64,000 nt of DNA from Lachnospiraceae bacterium (GTDB taxonomy: Bacteria > Bacillota > Clostridia > Lachnospirales > Lachnospiraceae): NCBI GenBank assembly GCA_910575105.1, contig CAJTDK010000003.1:282673-346672 (forward strand). The letters run 5' to 3'. Of the stretch, positions 34,845 to 43,181 are shown piece after piece. Made by a program: the position numbers and the translations under genes. The notes under the pieces are model-generated. The model was not told where the DNA came from, did no database searches, and saw only the letters and a program-made list of their open reading frames with translations. Numbering within the stretch: position 1 is the stretch's first letter; every line of letters begins with the position of its first letter.

Positions 34845-35606
34845 TCAAAACACCTGCACATCGTACCTTCTGCACTCCTCCAGAAATTCCTCTGGAAGAT
34901 TGCCGTCGGATATGATAACGTCCGCATCCGCAAGAGTGCAGATCGCGTAAGTATTCTTCACGTCCACCTTGGAGGAATCCATCAGGATCACCGTCTGCTC
35001 AGCATGCCGCATCACGGTTCTTTTTAAGACCGCCTCGTCCTCCACGCCGCAGTTAAATCCTGTCGGTTCGCAGTAGCTGGTCACTCCCATGACCGCCTGG
35101 TCAAAGTTAAGCCCCAGCACGTCCTGATACGCCCGGATCCCGCATATGCTCATGCTGTACCGATTGAGCGTCCCCCCGAGAATATGTACAGAGGGCCTGG
35201 AAAGCTTGCTAAGCTCCGCAGCACAGGTCAGAGAATTAGTGTAGATCAGGTTCGACTGATCCGGCATACACGCCGCCAACGCCGTAGTCGTACTGCCCGA
35301 ATCCAGGAAAATGGTCACATCCTTCCGGATAAGCTTAAGCGCCTTTTCTGCGATTAATTGCTTTGCTTCAATATTGCGTACCTGCCTGCGGCTGAGCAGA
35401 TCGTCCGTCCCGATCACTACATCCACGGACTTCGCTCCCCCGTGCACCCGCACGATCCTTTTCGCCTCATCAAGAGCCTTCAAATCTGTGCGCAGCGTCA
35501 TCTCCGATATCTGTGGAATCTTCTTCTTTAGCTGGGCAAAGCTGATATGCCCGCTCTGGTTCACCAGTTCCACGATCTCATTCCTGCGCTGCTCCATCGA
35601 ATCCAT
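34845..35606 (-). CDS. DeoR/GlpR family transcriptional regulator
   Basis: A 253-residue DeoR-type repressor: N-terminal winged helix (RRNEIVELVNQSGHISFAQL ... ISEMTLRTDLKALDEAKRIV), then a sugar-phosphate sensor domain with FLDSGSTTTALA and ILMDSSKVD. Such regulators release DNA on binding a phosphorylated sugar. It is first in the operon with mtlA and the dehydrogenase, so it presumably controls them and itself through the palindromes at 35724-35762. AGAGG lies 7 bases before the chosen ATG (35606); an adjacent ATG at 35609 is also possible. Confidence 0.9.
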   Translation of the reverse strand: MDSMEQRRNEIVELVNQSGHISFAQLKKKIPQISEMTLRTDLKALDEAKRIVRVHGGAKSVDVVIGTDDLLSRRQVRNIEAKQLIAEKALKLIRKDVTIFLDSGSTTTALAACMPDQSNLIYTNSLTCAAELSKLSRPSVHILGGTLNRYSMSICGIRAYQDVLGLNFDQAVMGVTSYCEPTGFNCGVEDEAVLKRTVMRHAEQTVILMDSSKVDVKNTYAICTLADADVIISDGNLPEEFLEECRRYDVQVF

Positions 35607-35723
35607 CATAAAACCTCTCGGGAAAACATGCACCCGCCATATCTGCTATGTCCTCCCTCTCCTTTCACTCCATAGTCATACACTCCCTTCATTTTAGCAC
35701 AAATTTTTGTTTTTTCAACCATA

Positions 35724-35780
35724 ACTTTTGTTTCAAAAGTTTATACTGTTATAATAACAGTGTTTTCCAGGAGTGTCAAC
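35724..35780 (-). promoter_or_regulatory. Promoter and operators of the DeoR-mtlA operon
   Basis: Minus strand TTGACA (35775-35780), 17 bases, TATTAT (35752-35757). The -10 box is embedded in the perfect palindrome ACTGTTA-N3-TAACAGT (35746-35762), and a second perfect palindrome AACTTTTG-N3-CAAAAGTT (35724-35742) covers the start region. Related TTGTTGAATCAAC-type motifs occur upstream to about 35825. A repressor bound here would block transcription. Confidence 0.7.
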
Positions 35781-35870
35781 TGTTAATTCAACAATTTGTG
35801 TTTTATTTTTGTTGAATCAACAGTTTTGACTTTTAGGCGGTTAGGCTGTTGTAGTTTTACCGCTTTTTAC

Positions 35871-35897
35871 ACAAAATTGGCGGCCATTACGGCCGCC
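35871..35897 (-). terminator. Terminator of the MFS gene
   Basis: 7-bp GC-rich stem GGCGGCC / GGCCGCC with a 5-base loop and AATTTTGT tail on the minus strand, starting 25 bases after the MFS stop. Confidence 0.75.
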
Positions 35898-35921
35898 GGC
35901 AAAATATACCCACAATCCCTT

Positions 35922-37160
35922 CTAAAGATCTCTAAACACCCGCCCCGTCCCGGCCGCAATCCCCAACGACACAACCCCCGAGAACAGCACAACCGCATAC
36001 TCGAACCCCGCGCAGACCTCGAACAACACTCCATACAGCGCATTCCCCAGGGGCTGTGCACACATTCCGACCGTCATAATGACCGCGATGACCTTTCCGA
36101 TCAGATTCTGCGGCACCTCCGCCTGGATAAATGACATCACCTGCACAGTAAAAACCGTCGAAAACAGCATGACCGCAAAGCAGCAGACAGTTATCACCGC
36201 AAAACAGACGATTCCGGAGGAAGAGAGCATAAGCGAAAGCCCCATAGGAAATATGCACACGGCACAGGCGCCTAAAGTAACCGCCGACCTTTGAACCGGC
36301 AGCTTCCTTGCAAATATACCCGCGCAGATCCCCCCTGCCAGCCCGCCTGCTGCCATAGCTCCTTCTGCAAAGCCATACAGCCGGTTCGCCTGAGACGCTC
36401 CAAGGCGCAAAACCTCCGTGATCAGATAAGGCACCGCCACGATGATCATCGCAGACAGGAACAGATTCAGCCCGCAGACCACGAACATCCCTTTCCCGAT
36501 CACCGGCTTCTCCCTTCGGATAAACCGGATGCTTTCCGTAAAATCTGCCTTCACCATCCGAAGGATTCCCCCGCCCGCGATCTGTCTCTCAAATGGTATA
36601 TGAATAAATATCTCCATCACCGCCGACAGCACAAAGCAGACCATACAGACCAAAAGTATCGGCTCCAGGCCGTATGCACTGTACAGTATCCCCCCAAGCA
36701 CAGGTCCGGTCAGGGATGAAAATGAGCTCACCATATTGATCACCGAATTTGCCGCCATAAAATGCTCCTGGCTCACCAACGCCGGGATACTCGCCTGGAC
36801 TGACGGCTGATACGCGCCTGCTATGCCATACAGGATCATTAATACGATTGTGATCAACAGTACGATATTCGTCCTGTCCATAAGCAGGGAAAATACCAGG
36901 ATCACTCCCGCGGTGAAAAAGTCCAGGACCACCATGACATTCCTCTTATTCACCCGGTCAGCAATCATACCGCCCACTGGCGAAAGCAGCACCGACGGAA
37001 TGAACGCGCACGCCATGACTGTCCCGTAAAGCGCGGACGACCCCGTCTGATTAAGCAGATACAGCGGCAGTGCGAATCGGATCGCCGCATTGCCGAACAG
37101 CGAGATGACCTGCCCGATGACCACCAGAGTAAAATCCCTTGAAAAAAGCTTTTGTTTCAT
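35922..37160 (-). CDS. MFS transporter (multidrug/siderophore exporter type)
   Basis: A 412-residue major facilitator with 12 helices. KQKLFSRDFTLVVIGQVISL at the N-terminus and the loop 2-3 motif GGMIADRVNKRNVMV (motif A) fit the MFS_3/EntS-like exporters. It begins at ATG 37160 after GGAGGG; the open frame further upstream runs through the tetR terminator and is rejected. The neighbouring TetR gene upstream in the same direction is the likely local regulator, so a drug or toxic-compound exporter is plausible. Confidence 0.87.
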   Translation of the reverse strand: MKQKLFSRDFTLVVIGQVISLFGNAAIRFALPLYLLNQTGSSALYGTVMACAFIPSVLLSPVGGMIADRVNKRNVMVVLDFFTAGVILVFSLLMDRTNIVLLITIVLMILYGIAGAYQPSVQASIPALVSQEHFMAANSVINMVSSFSSLTGPVLGGILYSAYGLEPILLVCMVCFVLSAVMEIFIHIPFERQIAGGGILRMVKADFTESIRFIRREKPVIGKGMFVVCGLNLFLSAMIIVAVPYLITEVLRLGASQANRLYGFAEGAMAAGGLAGGICAGIFARKLPVQRSAVTLGACAVCIFPMGLSLMLSSSGIVCFAVITVCCFAVMLFSTVFTVQVMSFIQAEVPQNLIGKVIAVIMTVGMCAQPLGNALYGVLFEVCAGFEYAVVLFSGVVSLGIAAGTGRVFRDL

Positions 37161-37242
37161 ATTCCAACCCTCCATCCTAAATCTGTCTGCAGTACCGGAA
37201 AAAATCATTTTAATCGTACCGCATGTTGGTATGTATCTATTT

Positions 37243-37276
37243 AAAAATATATCTGCCCACATCTCAGGGCAGATAT
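37243..37276 (-). terminator. Terminator between tetR and MFS genes
   Basis: Perfect 10-bp stem ATATCTGCCC / GGGCAGATAT (37249-37258, 37267-37276), 8-base loop, ATTTTTA tail on the minus strand; it starts within the TetR stop codon. The MFS gene must therefore have its own promoter or depend on read-through. Confidence 0.75.
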
Positions 37277-37929
37277 TATTTATTTTTCTGATAGATCAAC
37301 GTCAGCTCCTTAAGCCTTTTCATCATTTCCTCATCCACGATATCCAGCCCGAATCCTTTCATCATCTGGTCAAATAACATGAACTTATGGTAAGCGTCCT
37401 CTTCGGAATCGTCAAAGATCATCGGGTTCATCCAGATATTAGCCACCAGAATCACAAGCTCTGCAAACTGCTTCGGATACTCTGTCCGGATCGAGCCGTC
37501 CGCAATCCCCTCCTCGATGATCGGCTGGATATAGCGCGGCGCAACCTCCTCCATCGTATCATGGATAAGGCTGAAGAGAAGCTTCGGATTGTTATGAAAA
37601 TCCGGCGCCACTGTAAAGAGTTCATTCTGAACCGACCGCATAATAGACTCCTTGAAGATCGTCTTCAGCTTATCCTTTCCGTTAAGCCCCTGGGAATCGC
37701 GGATCCTCGTAAGCATCCGGTTCGATTCGCCCGTTATCCTGTCCGTAACCGCAACCAGAATATCCTCCTTCGACTTAAAATGATGATAGATCGCACCCTT
37801 GCTTAAGCCGCCTAAATTGTCAATGATGTTCTGAATCGAAGTATGCTCATACCCCTTCTCCATAAAGAGCCGGAAGGAAACATCAAGAATCCGGCTGACC
37901 GTCTCCTCAGGATGTTTGTTTCTCGCCAT
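37276..37929 (-). CDS. TetR/AcrR family transcriptional regulator
   Basis: A 217-residue TetR-type repressor with a classical N-terminal HTH: VSRILDVSFRLFMEKGYEHT, then IQNIIDNLGGLSKGAIYHHF and FKSKEDIL. The C-terminal helical domain binds the inducing ligand. It precedes an MFS exporter gene. A palindrome CATACT-N3-AGTATG 47 bases upstream overlaps its promoter region and is the probable autoregulatory site. Confidence 0.92.
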   Translation of the reverse strand: MARNKHPEETVSRILDVSFRLFMEKGYEHTSIQNIIDNLGGLSKGAIYHHFKSKEDILVAVTDRITGESNRMLTRIRDSQGLNGKDKLKTIFKESIMRSVQNELFTVAPDFHNNPKLLFSLIHDTMEEVAPRYIQPIIEEGIADGSIRTEYPKQFAELVILVANIWMNPMIFDDSEEDAYHKFMLFDQMMKGFGLDIVDEEMMKRLKELTLIYQKNK

Positions 37930-37975
37930 ATCGCCATCACCTCTCCTGCATACTATTCATCTGTGTTTAGGCTAT

Positions 37976-37998
37976 CATACTATCAGTATGTTTGTCAA
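37976..37998 (-). promoter_or_regulatory. TetR operator CATACT-N3-AGTATG with -35 box
   Basis: Perfect palindrome at 37976-37990, immediately downstream of TTGACA (37993-37998 on the minus strand). The matching -10 box is weak. Operator between -35 and -10 implies autorepression. Confidence 0.55.
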
Positions 37999-38077
37999 GA
38001 CATTCCGGGCGGTATTCGCTGATATTCATGGGCCGCGTGTTACTTTTTCACTCTGTTACCAGCCACTTTACCCATTA

Positions 38078-39229
38078 TTACAGCATCTCGATAAATGCTG
38101 TGATCCGTGTATTAAGCTGTCCGATATCCGCCTGTGAATAATCCGTCTCCACACTAAGATACGGAATTTTCTTCTTCTCATTGACAAATCTGCGAATCGC
38201 CAATGATTCTACATTATAGGTATGGCAGGCCTGCAGGGTCATCTCTACAACACCCTCCACCTTATACTCGTCGATCAGTTCTCCGAGGAGGGTAAGACGG
38301 TTCGGATTCGGGGTCATAACTGAGCATCCGATGTTGAGATAACGTCTTGCCAGCGCGTCATAGATATCCGGATTGTCCTCATCTACCAGCTTGTCGATAG
38401 ATTTCGCGCCCGAACAATTTTCATATGTAACGACGATACCGCCGTTGTCTTCGATCGCCTTGATGACCTTTTCGGTAGCCCCTCCGATGGGACATCCGGT
38501 CACAAGGATGCGCGGCTTTTTCTCCTGCATAGTCCCTGCTTCGTATTCCTTCTCAATCTTATCCACCAACGCCTCAACCTCCTCCGGGATAACGGAGCGG
38601 TCGAACTTAAATGTGCTTCCATAGAGGACTTTGAACAGATCATGCCCAGTGATCGGAGCCGGGTCGCGGCGCATCACCTGATAAAGCTTTTTCAGGGAAG
38701 TCCGTACTTTATTCTCCTTCCGGACAGCCTCCCTGATATCATCCTCAGTAATGGTAACATCAAATTTCTTCTCCAGATACTCTTTAAAACGGATGACCTC
38801 AGCCTTCCACAGCGCCAGCGCATTCTCACTCTGAGAATTGGGAAGCTCCATCAGAAAGACATCCTTGAATTCTGACATGTATTCATACATTTTCTTTTTT
38901 CCGTCGCAGGTAGTCTCCCCTACGACTACATCGGAAAAATAGAAGAACGGACATTTGTCTGTCTTGGCAAATCCGTAGCTTGATTTGATCAGCGGACAGA
39001 GATTCTTCGGCAGATCTCTCTCCGCAACAGCGATCGTCTCGTCGGACGTTGAGCATAAGCCTACCGTTGCAGCGCCCATGGCATGGGCGATCTCCTGTGG
39101 AAAATACGTGCAGTATGCGCCTACTACCGGGACGCCCTTATCCTTAAGCTGCTTGACTGCCAGAAAAGAATTTTTACGCTGTTCAGCGAACTCCTCGAAT
39201 ACTTCCGGTAAATTTTTAATAATCTCCAT
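38078..39229 (-). CDS. Double-cubane-cluster anaerobic reductase (2-hydroxyacyl-CoA dehydratase superfamily)
   Basis: A 383-residue protein of the HgdB/FldC/BcrC superfamily in its stand-alone double-cubane-cluster version: VPVVGAYCTYFPQEIAHAMG, LPKNLCPLIKSSYGFAKT, and a second half with LVTGCPIGGATEKVIKAIED, ENCSGAK, IGCSVMTPN and LQACHTYNVES supply the conserved cysteines. Such proteins take very low-potential electrons from an ATP-driven activase and reduce small substrates; the natural substrate is not known. Usually the activase gene is adjacent; here it is not. A 5' hairpin (39266-39295) and a 168-bp inverted-repeat element lie upstream. Confidence 0.85.
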   Translation of the reverse strand: MEIIKNLPEVFEEFAEQRKNSFLAVKQLKDKGVPVVGAYCTYFPQEIAHAMGAATVGLCSTSDETIAVAERDLPKNLCPLIKSSYGFAKTDKCPFFYFSDVVVGETTCDGKKKMYEYMSEFKDVFLMELPNSQSENALALWKAEVIRFKEYLEKKFDVTITEDDIREAVRKENKVRTSLKKLYQVMRRDPAPITGHDLFKVLYGSTFKFDRSVIPEEVEALVDKIEKEYEAGTMQEKKPRILVTGCPIGGATEKVIKAIEDNGGIVVTYENCSGAKSIDKLVDEDNPDIYDALARRYLNIGCSVMTPNPNRLTLLGELIDEYKVEGVVEMTLQACHTYNVESLAIRRFVNEKKKIPYLSVETDYSQADIGQLNTRITAFIEML

Positions 39230-39265
39230 ATGTCGTACTATACCTCCTCTTGTGTTGTGATCCTA

Positions 39266-39295
39266 CGTAACAGCCGCACAAACCGGCCTGTTACG
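39266..39295 (-). repeat. Inverted repeat in the leader of the double-cubane gene
   Basis: CGTAACAG-CCG and CGG-C-CTGTTACG pair with a single bulge around a 7-base loop, about 35-65 bases before the ATG. It may be an RNA hairpin or an operator; no T run follows. Confidence 0.45.
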
Positions 39296-39351
39296 GCCGC
39301 ACTTCTGTTCCAATGCCATATTCACATCCGGACAGGGATGAACTGACATTT

Positions 39352-39519
39352 TACTAGTGCTCCATCCTGCTAGAAACCGAACTCATGAACTTCCTGTTTC
39401 GCACCATTGCGTCGTTAAAATTTCTAGACGATGAACCACATCGCCGTCGGAATTTTGCCTAGCACTGGACGAACCACGCAGTCCATTAGTCCGGTTTCTA
39501 ACAGGATGGAGCACTAGTA
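39352..39519 (-). repeat. 168-bp hairpin element with 32-bp terminal inverted repeats
   Basis: Arms 39352-39383 and 39488-39519 (starting TACTAGTGCTCCATCCTG) are complementary over 32 bases with two differences, at 39370/39501 and 39380/39491. Both differences become G-U pairs if the minus strand is transcribed. The inner part contains a second imperfect stem (CGATG/CATCG with flanking AAAATT/AATTTT). It has no coding capacity. It could be a MITE-like element or a structured RNA. Confidence 0.65.
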
Positions 39520-39609
39520 CATCATATCATTTTTAGCATATGCCGACTAATTGTAAATATTAATATGAAGCATGATATATAGAGGATTTCTATAGCGCGA
39601 TTATCCCCG

Positions 39610-39981
39610 CTATTCTCCTGCCTGACAGATCTCCGTCCAGTATCCGTCCGGGTCGCTGATAAAGTAAACACCCATCTCAATATTTTCAAAGCAGACGCAG
39701 CCCATCTCTTTGTGATGTGCCAGCGCGGCCTCCATATCGTCAACCTTCATGGCAAGATGGATCTCATTGTCCCCCAGATCATAAGGGCGGTCCATATCCC
39801 TGAGCCACGTAAGCTCTAAAAGATGCTGGGTAGTCCCGTCGCCTAAGAACACCAGCTTAAAGCTTTTATCCTCAGCCTCCTTCTCCCGGAAGACCGTAAG
39901 CCCCAAAGCTTCCTTATAAAATGCGACCGATTTTTCCAGATCAGCTACATTAATATTATTGTGGTAAAATGTAAATTTCAT
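39610..39981 (-). CDS. VOC family protein (lactoylglutathione lyase-like)
   Basis: A 123-residue glyoxalase-fold protein: FYHNNINVADLEKSVAFYKE, KLVFLGDGTTQHLLELTW, NEIHLAMKVDDMEAALAHHK and VYFISDPDGYWTEICQ. The spacing of the putative metal ligands (His, Glu, His, Glu) matches glyoxalase I relatives of anaerobes, which act on thiol adducts of methylglyoxal; the exact substrate is open. GGAGG precedes the ATG. Divergent from the tsaE operon. Confidence 0.87.
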   Translation of the reverse strand: MKFTFYHNNINVADLEKSVAFYKEALGLTVFREKEAEDKSFKLVFLGDGTTQHLLELTWLRDMDRPYDLGDNEIHLAMKVDDMEAALAHHKEMGCVCFENIEMGVYFISDPDGYWTEICQAGE

Positions 39982-40013
39982 ATAATAAAATCCTCCTGTT
40001 CGCTGTCTTTATA

Positions 40014-40042
40014 TTGACTATTTTTCAATTCAAGTATATCAT
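40014..40042 (+). promoter_or_regulatory. Promoter of the tsaE-ispD run
   Basis: TTGACT (40014-40019), 17 bases, TATCAT (40037-40042), 102 bases before tsaE. A hairpin TCACGGC/GCCGTGA lies in the leader at about 40088-40108. Confidence 0.55.
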
Positions 40043-40144
40043 TTATAGGACGAGAAATAAAGCGGAACAGTAATTATTGTTCACGGATCACGGCTCCTGG
40101 GCCGTGAATAGTAACCAACAATGATCTATTAAGAGAGGGCTGTT

Positions 40145-40570
40145 ATGATTATCGAAACCAATGGTGAGAGAGAGACCCATGCATCTGGGTTCAGGCTGGG
40201 GGAGACGGCAAAGCGCGGGCAGGTGTTCGCGCTGATCGGTGATCTGGGCGTCGGAAAGACCATATTTACAAAGGGGCTGGCAGCGGGGCTTGGGATCACA
40301 GAGCCGGTAAGCAGTCCTACATTTACGATCGTGCAGATCTATGAGGGGGGGCGTCTGCCTTTTTATCATTTTGATGTGTACCGTATCAGCGACGTGGAGG
40401 AGATGGAAGAGATCGGGTATGAAGATTACATTTACGGAGATGGAGTCAGTCTGATCGAGTGGGCGGACCTGATCGCGGATATTCTTCCGGAGCACTATAC
40501 AAGGATTACGATAGAAAAGGATCTGGAAAAGGGATTTGATTACCGGAGGATTGAGATATGCGAATATTAG
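40145..40570 (+). CDS. tsaE: tRNA threonylcarbamoyladenosine biosynthesis ATPase TsaE
   Basis: A 141-residue P-loop ATPase: Walker A is GDLGVGKTIFTKGLA (about 33-47), followed by VSSPTFTIVQIYEG and the family-specific FYHFDVYRISDVEEMEEIGY. TsaE drives turnover of the TsaB-TsaD complex that makes t6A at position 37 of ANN-decoding tRNAs. The gene overlaps tsaB by 13 bases, and tsaD lies 2.6 kb downstream in the same direction. GAGAGGG precedes the ATG. Confidence 0.96.
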   Translation: MIIETNGERETHASGFRLGETAKRGQVFALIGDLGVGKTIFTKGLAAGLGITEPVSSPTFTIVQIYEGGRLPFYHFDVYRISDVEEMEEIGYEDYIYGDGVSLIEWADLIADILPEHYTRITIEKDLEKGFDYRRIEICEY

Positions 40571-41331
40571 CGTTAGACAGCTCGGGGCTGGTAGCCAGTG
40601 TGGCGGTCGTCCGGGCGGACGGGTCTGAGGAAGAACTGATAGCCGAGTATACGGTCAACTATAAAAAAACGCATTCCCAGACGCTTCTTCCTATGCTGGA
40701 CGAAGTGGTCAGGATGACGGAGCTTGATCTGGAGACGATCGACGCGGTGGCGGTGGCGGCAGGCCCCGGTTCCTTTACCGGACTTCGGATCGGCTCTGCG
40801 ACGGCGAAGGGGCTTGCGCTCGCGCTTCATAAGCCTGTCATCGCCGTACCGACGCTTGAGGGGCTCGCCTACAACCTGTGCGGGACAGAGAGTATCGTCT
40901 GCCCAATCATGGACGCAAGGCGGGGGCAGGTCTATACAGGAATCTATGAATTCCATGGAGATGAACTGGCGGTGATCGAAGGGCAGATGGCGGTCAGTAT
41001 CGAAGAGCTGGGACAGAAGCTTATGTCCTGTCATCGAAGAATCATTTTTCTTGGCGACGGTGTGCCGGTATTCAGAGAAGCGCTGACAGAGCGTATCCTG
41101 GCAGGAAAGGATGTCGCTTTTGCGCCCTGCCATATGAACCGGCAGCGGGCGGCGTCCGTGGCGGCACTGGGAATCCGCTATTACCAAAGCGGCAGGACAG
41201 AGACCGCAGCGCAGCACAGGCCAGAGTATCTCCGCATCTCGCAGGCGGAACGTGAACGGAAAGAGCGGGAACAAAAAGCGCGCGAACTGGCTCAGACTGA
41301 GCAAGCGTTTAGAAGTTGCGGGCAGCCATAA
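40558..41331 (+). CDS. tsaB: tRNA threonylcarbamoyladenosine biosynthesis protein TsaB
   Basis: A 257-residue ASKHA-fold protein with ILALDSSGLVASVAVV at the N-terminus, THSQTLLPMLDEV, and AVAAGPGSFTGLRIGSATAK, all diagnostic of TsaB, the partner that dimerises with TsaD. It is somewhat longer than usual because of a charged tail (RERKEREQKARELAQ). GGAGG sits 8 bases before the ATG inside the tsaE end. Part of the t6A synthesis operon. Confidence 0.95.
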   Translation: MRILALDSSGLVASVAVVRADGSEEELIAEYTVNYKKTHSQTLLPMLDEVVRMTELDLETIDAVAVAAGPGSFTGLRIGSATAKGLALALHKPVIAVPTLEGLAYNLCGTESIVCPIMDARRGQVYTGIYEFHGDELAVIEGQMAVSIEELGQKLMSCHRRIIFLGDGVPVFREALTERILAGKDVAFAPCHMNRQRAASVAALGIRYYQSGRTETAAQHRPEYLRISQAERERKEREQKARELAQTEQAFRSCGQP

Positions 41332-41355
41332 GCTGCAGTAAGGAAGAGCGTAAAT

Positions 41356-41799
41356 ATGCTGACGATAAAATATATTGAGGAAAAGGATATTGCGAGGATC
41401 CATCATCTTGAAAAAGAGGGGTTTCCCGACCCCTGGAGCATGTCTGGGATCAGGGAGAGCCTGCGCCAGACATACACCATCCTCCTGGGAGCGTGGCTTT
41501 CGGACATGCTTGTTGGTTATGTGATCTGCTACTGCGCCGCGGACGAAGCAGAGATTGCGCGGATAGCGGTAGCCCCTTCCTGCAGGCGGCAGAAAACGGC
41601 GTCGGCGCTTCTTAAGGAAATCAAACGCATTTGCCTGGAAAGGCAGATCAAGACAATTCTTCTGGATGTGCGGAAAAGCAATCTGGCGGCCATCCGGCTT
41701 TACCAGACATCCGGCTTTACCGAAGACGGTGTTCGGAAAGATTTTTATGCAAACCCGGCGGAGGATGCTATATTGATGAGTTTTTCCTTTGGAAAATAA
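41356..41799 (+). CDS. rimI: Ribosomal-protein-alanine N-acetyltransferase RimI
   Basis: A 147-residue GNAT enzyme in the position typical of rimI, between tsaB and tsaD. HLEKEGFPDPWSMSGIRESL is the RimI substrate loop; EIARIAVAPSCRRQKTASAL is the acetyl-CoA motif A (the usual GxG is RQK-TASA here); LDVRKSNLAAIRLYQTSGF is motif B. It acetylates N-terminal alanine of ribosomal protein S18, perhaps others. Starts 24 bases after tsaB. Confidence 0.93.
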   Translation: MLTIKYIEEKDIARIHHLEKEGFPDPWSMSGIRESLRQTYTILLGAWLSDMLVGYVICYCAADEAEIARIAVAPSCRRQKTASALLKEIKRICLERQIKTILLDVRKSNLAAIRLYQTSGFTEDGVRKDFYANPAEDAILMSFSFGK

Positions 41800-41919
41800 C
41801 TGGCAGATGTGACAGTGCTTCCCACTTGGAAAATGTCTGCTGGTTTTATATAATGGAGGCGTAACAGCAAGGAAAAAGATATATTTCAGGATATATGAAA
41901 TATGCACAGGAGGAATTGT

Positions 41920-42159
41920 ATGCGCCAATATAGGAACAGTACAAAAGAGATTCAGGAAATCAGCAAGATTATCTGTAACAAATGCGGAAAGGAAATTCCG
42001 GTTGCCGGAGGGGTTCCCTCAGAGGATATGCTGGAGGTCGAAAAGCGGTGGGGATATTTTTCCGGAAAAGACAACCGGAGAGACCGCTTCGAACTGTGCG
42101 AACAGTGCTATGATGAGCTGATCGGCAGCTTTCTCGTGCCGGTGGAGACGGAAGGGTAA
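41920..42159 (+). CDS. Small zinc-ribbon protein of unknown function
   Basis: A 79-residue protein with two CxxC pairs, CNKCGKE (about residues 18-24) and CEQCYDE (about 61-67), which should form one zinc ribbon. KRWGYFSGKDNRRDRFELCE is a conserved-looking central stretch. The ATG at 41920 lies 6 bases after AGGAGG; an upstream in-frame ATG at 41902 overlaps that region. Flanked by rimI and rnz; no function can be assigned. Confidence 0.75.
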   Translation: MRQYRNSTKEIQEISKIICNKCGKEIPVAGGVPSEDMLEVEKRWGYFSGKDNRRDRFELCEQCYDELIGSFLVPVETEG

Positions 42160-42189
42160 TTGTTGCCGATAGCAGTAAAGAGGTAGAAG

Positions 42190-43098
42190 ATGTTAGATGT
42201 ATGTTTGTTAGGAACTGGCGGGATGATGCCGCTGCCGTACCGGTGGCTCACCTCATTTATGGTAAGATATAACGGAAGCAGTCTTTTGATCGACTGCGGC
42301 GAGGGGACGCAGATCGCCATCAAGGAGAAGGGGTGGAGCTTCAAACCGATCGACGTGATCTGCTTTACCCACTACCACGGGGACCATATCAGCGGACTTC
42401 CAGGACTGCTCCTCACGATGGGCAATGCGGACAGGACAGAACCACTGACTTTGATCGGCCCGAAGGGCTTAAGGCGCGTAGTGGATTCGCTGAGAGTGAT
42501 CGCGCCGGAGCTTCCATTTTCCATACAATACCTGGAGATTACCGAGCCAGAACAGATATTCGAGATAAATGGTTACCGCTTAAGGGCGTTCCGCGTGAAC
42601 CACAATGTAATCTGCTACGGCTATACTGTCGAGATAGACCGTGCAGGCAAGTTCGACGTAGAGCGCGCCAATGCGGCGCAGATCCCGCAAAAGTTCTGGG
42701 GAATCCTCCAGAAAGGCGAGATTGTTGAGGAAAATGGTAATATCTATACGCCGGATATGGTTCTCGGCCCTGCCAGGAAGGGGATCAAGGTGACGTACTG
42801 TACCGACACGCGGCCAACGGATTCCATCAGGCTTAATGCCGCCGGTTCAGACCTTTTTGTGTGCGAAGGAATGTACGGTGAGAAGGATAAGCAGAAAAAA
42901 GCGAAGGAATACAAGCATATGACTTTTTATGAGGCAGCGCAGCTTGCGAAAGAAGCGGATGTGAGGGAGATGTGGCTGACGCATTACAGCCCGTCGCTGA
43001 ACCATCCGGAAGAATATATGGACGAAGTACGCCGGATATTCCCGCGGACGGTTGCGGCAAAGGACAAACGCTCCGTGGAGCTTTTGTTCGAAGATTGA
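42190..43098 (+). CDS. rnz: Ribonuclease Z
   Basis: A 302-residue metallo-beta-lactamase-fold tRNA 3'-endonuclease. The metal motif is CFTHYHGDHISGLPGLL (HxHxDH), the N-terminus LLGTGGMMPLPYRWLTSF is typical of the family, and the later metal ligands are in TYCTDTRPT and MWLTHYSPSL. It removes 3' trailers from pre-tRNAs. It is placed between tRNA-modification genes, in line with a tRNA-maturation theme of this operon. Confidence 0.95.
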   Translation: MLDVCLLGTGGMMPLPYRWLTSFMVRYNGSSLLIDCGEGTQIAIKEKGWSFKPIDVICFTHYHGDHISGLPGLLLTMGNADRTEPLTLIGPKGLRRVVDSLRVIAPELPFSIQYLEITEPEQIFEINGYRLRAFRVNHNVICYGYTVEIDRAGKFDVERANAAQIPQKFWGILQKGEIVEENGNIYTPDMVLGPARKGIKVTYCTDTRPTDSIRLNAAGSDLFVCEGMYGEKDKQKKAKEYKHMTFYEAAQLAKEADVREMWLTHYSPSLNHPEEYMDEVRRIFPRTVAAKDKRSVELLFED

Positions 43099-43181
43099 TG
43101 CCCGGTATATGTTTGGAGATTAACGGCAGGCGGTCATATCCGGCTGCCCGATATGTATCATAGAGATAGAAAAGGAAAAGT

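Noticed and set aside
40573..41928. Long minus-strand reading frame of about 450 codons opposite tsaB and rimI
   Set aside because: Its translation is Pro/Arg/His/Cys-rich without any family pattern and it is the mirror of strongly conserved tsaB and rimI; a shadow frame.
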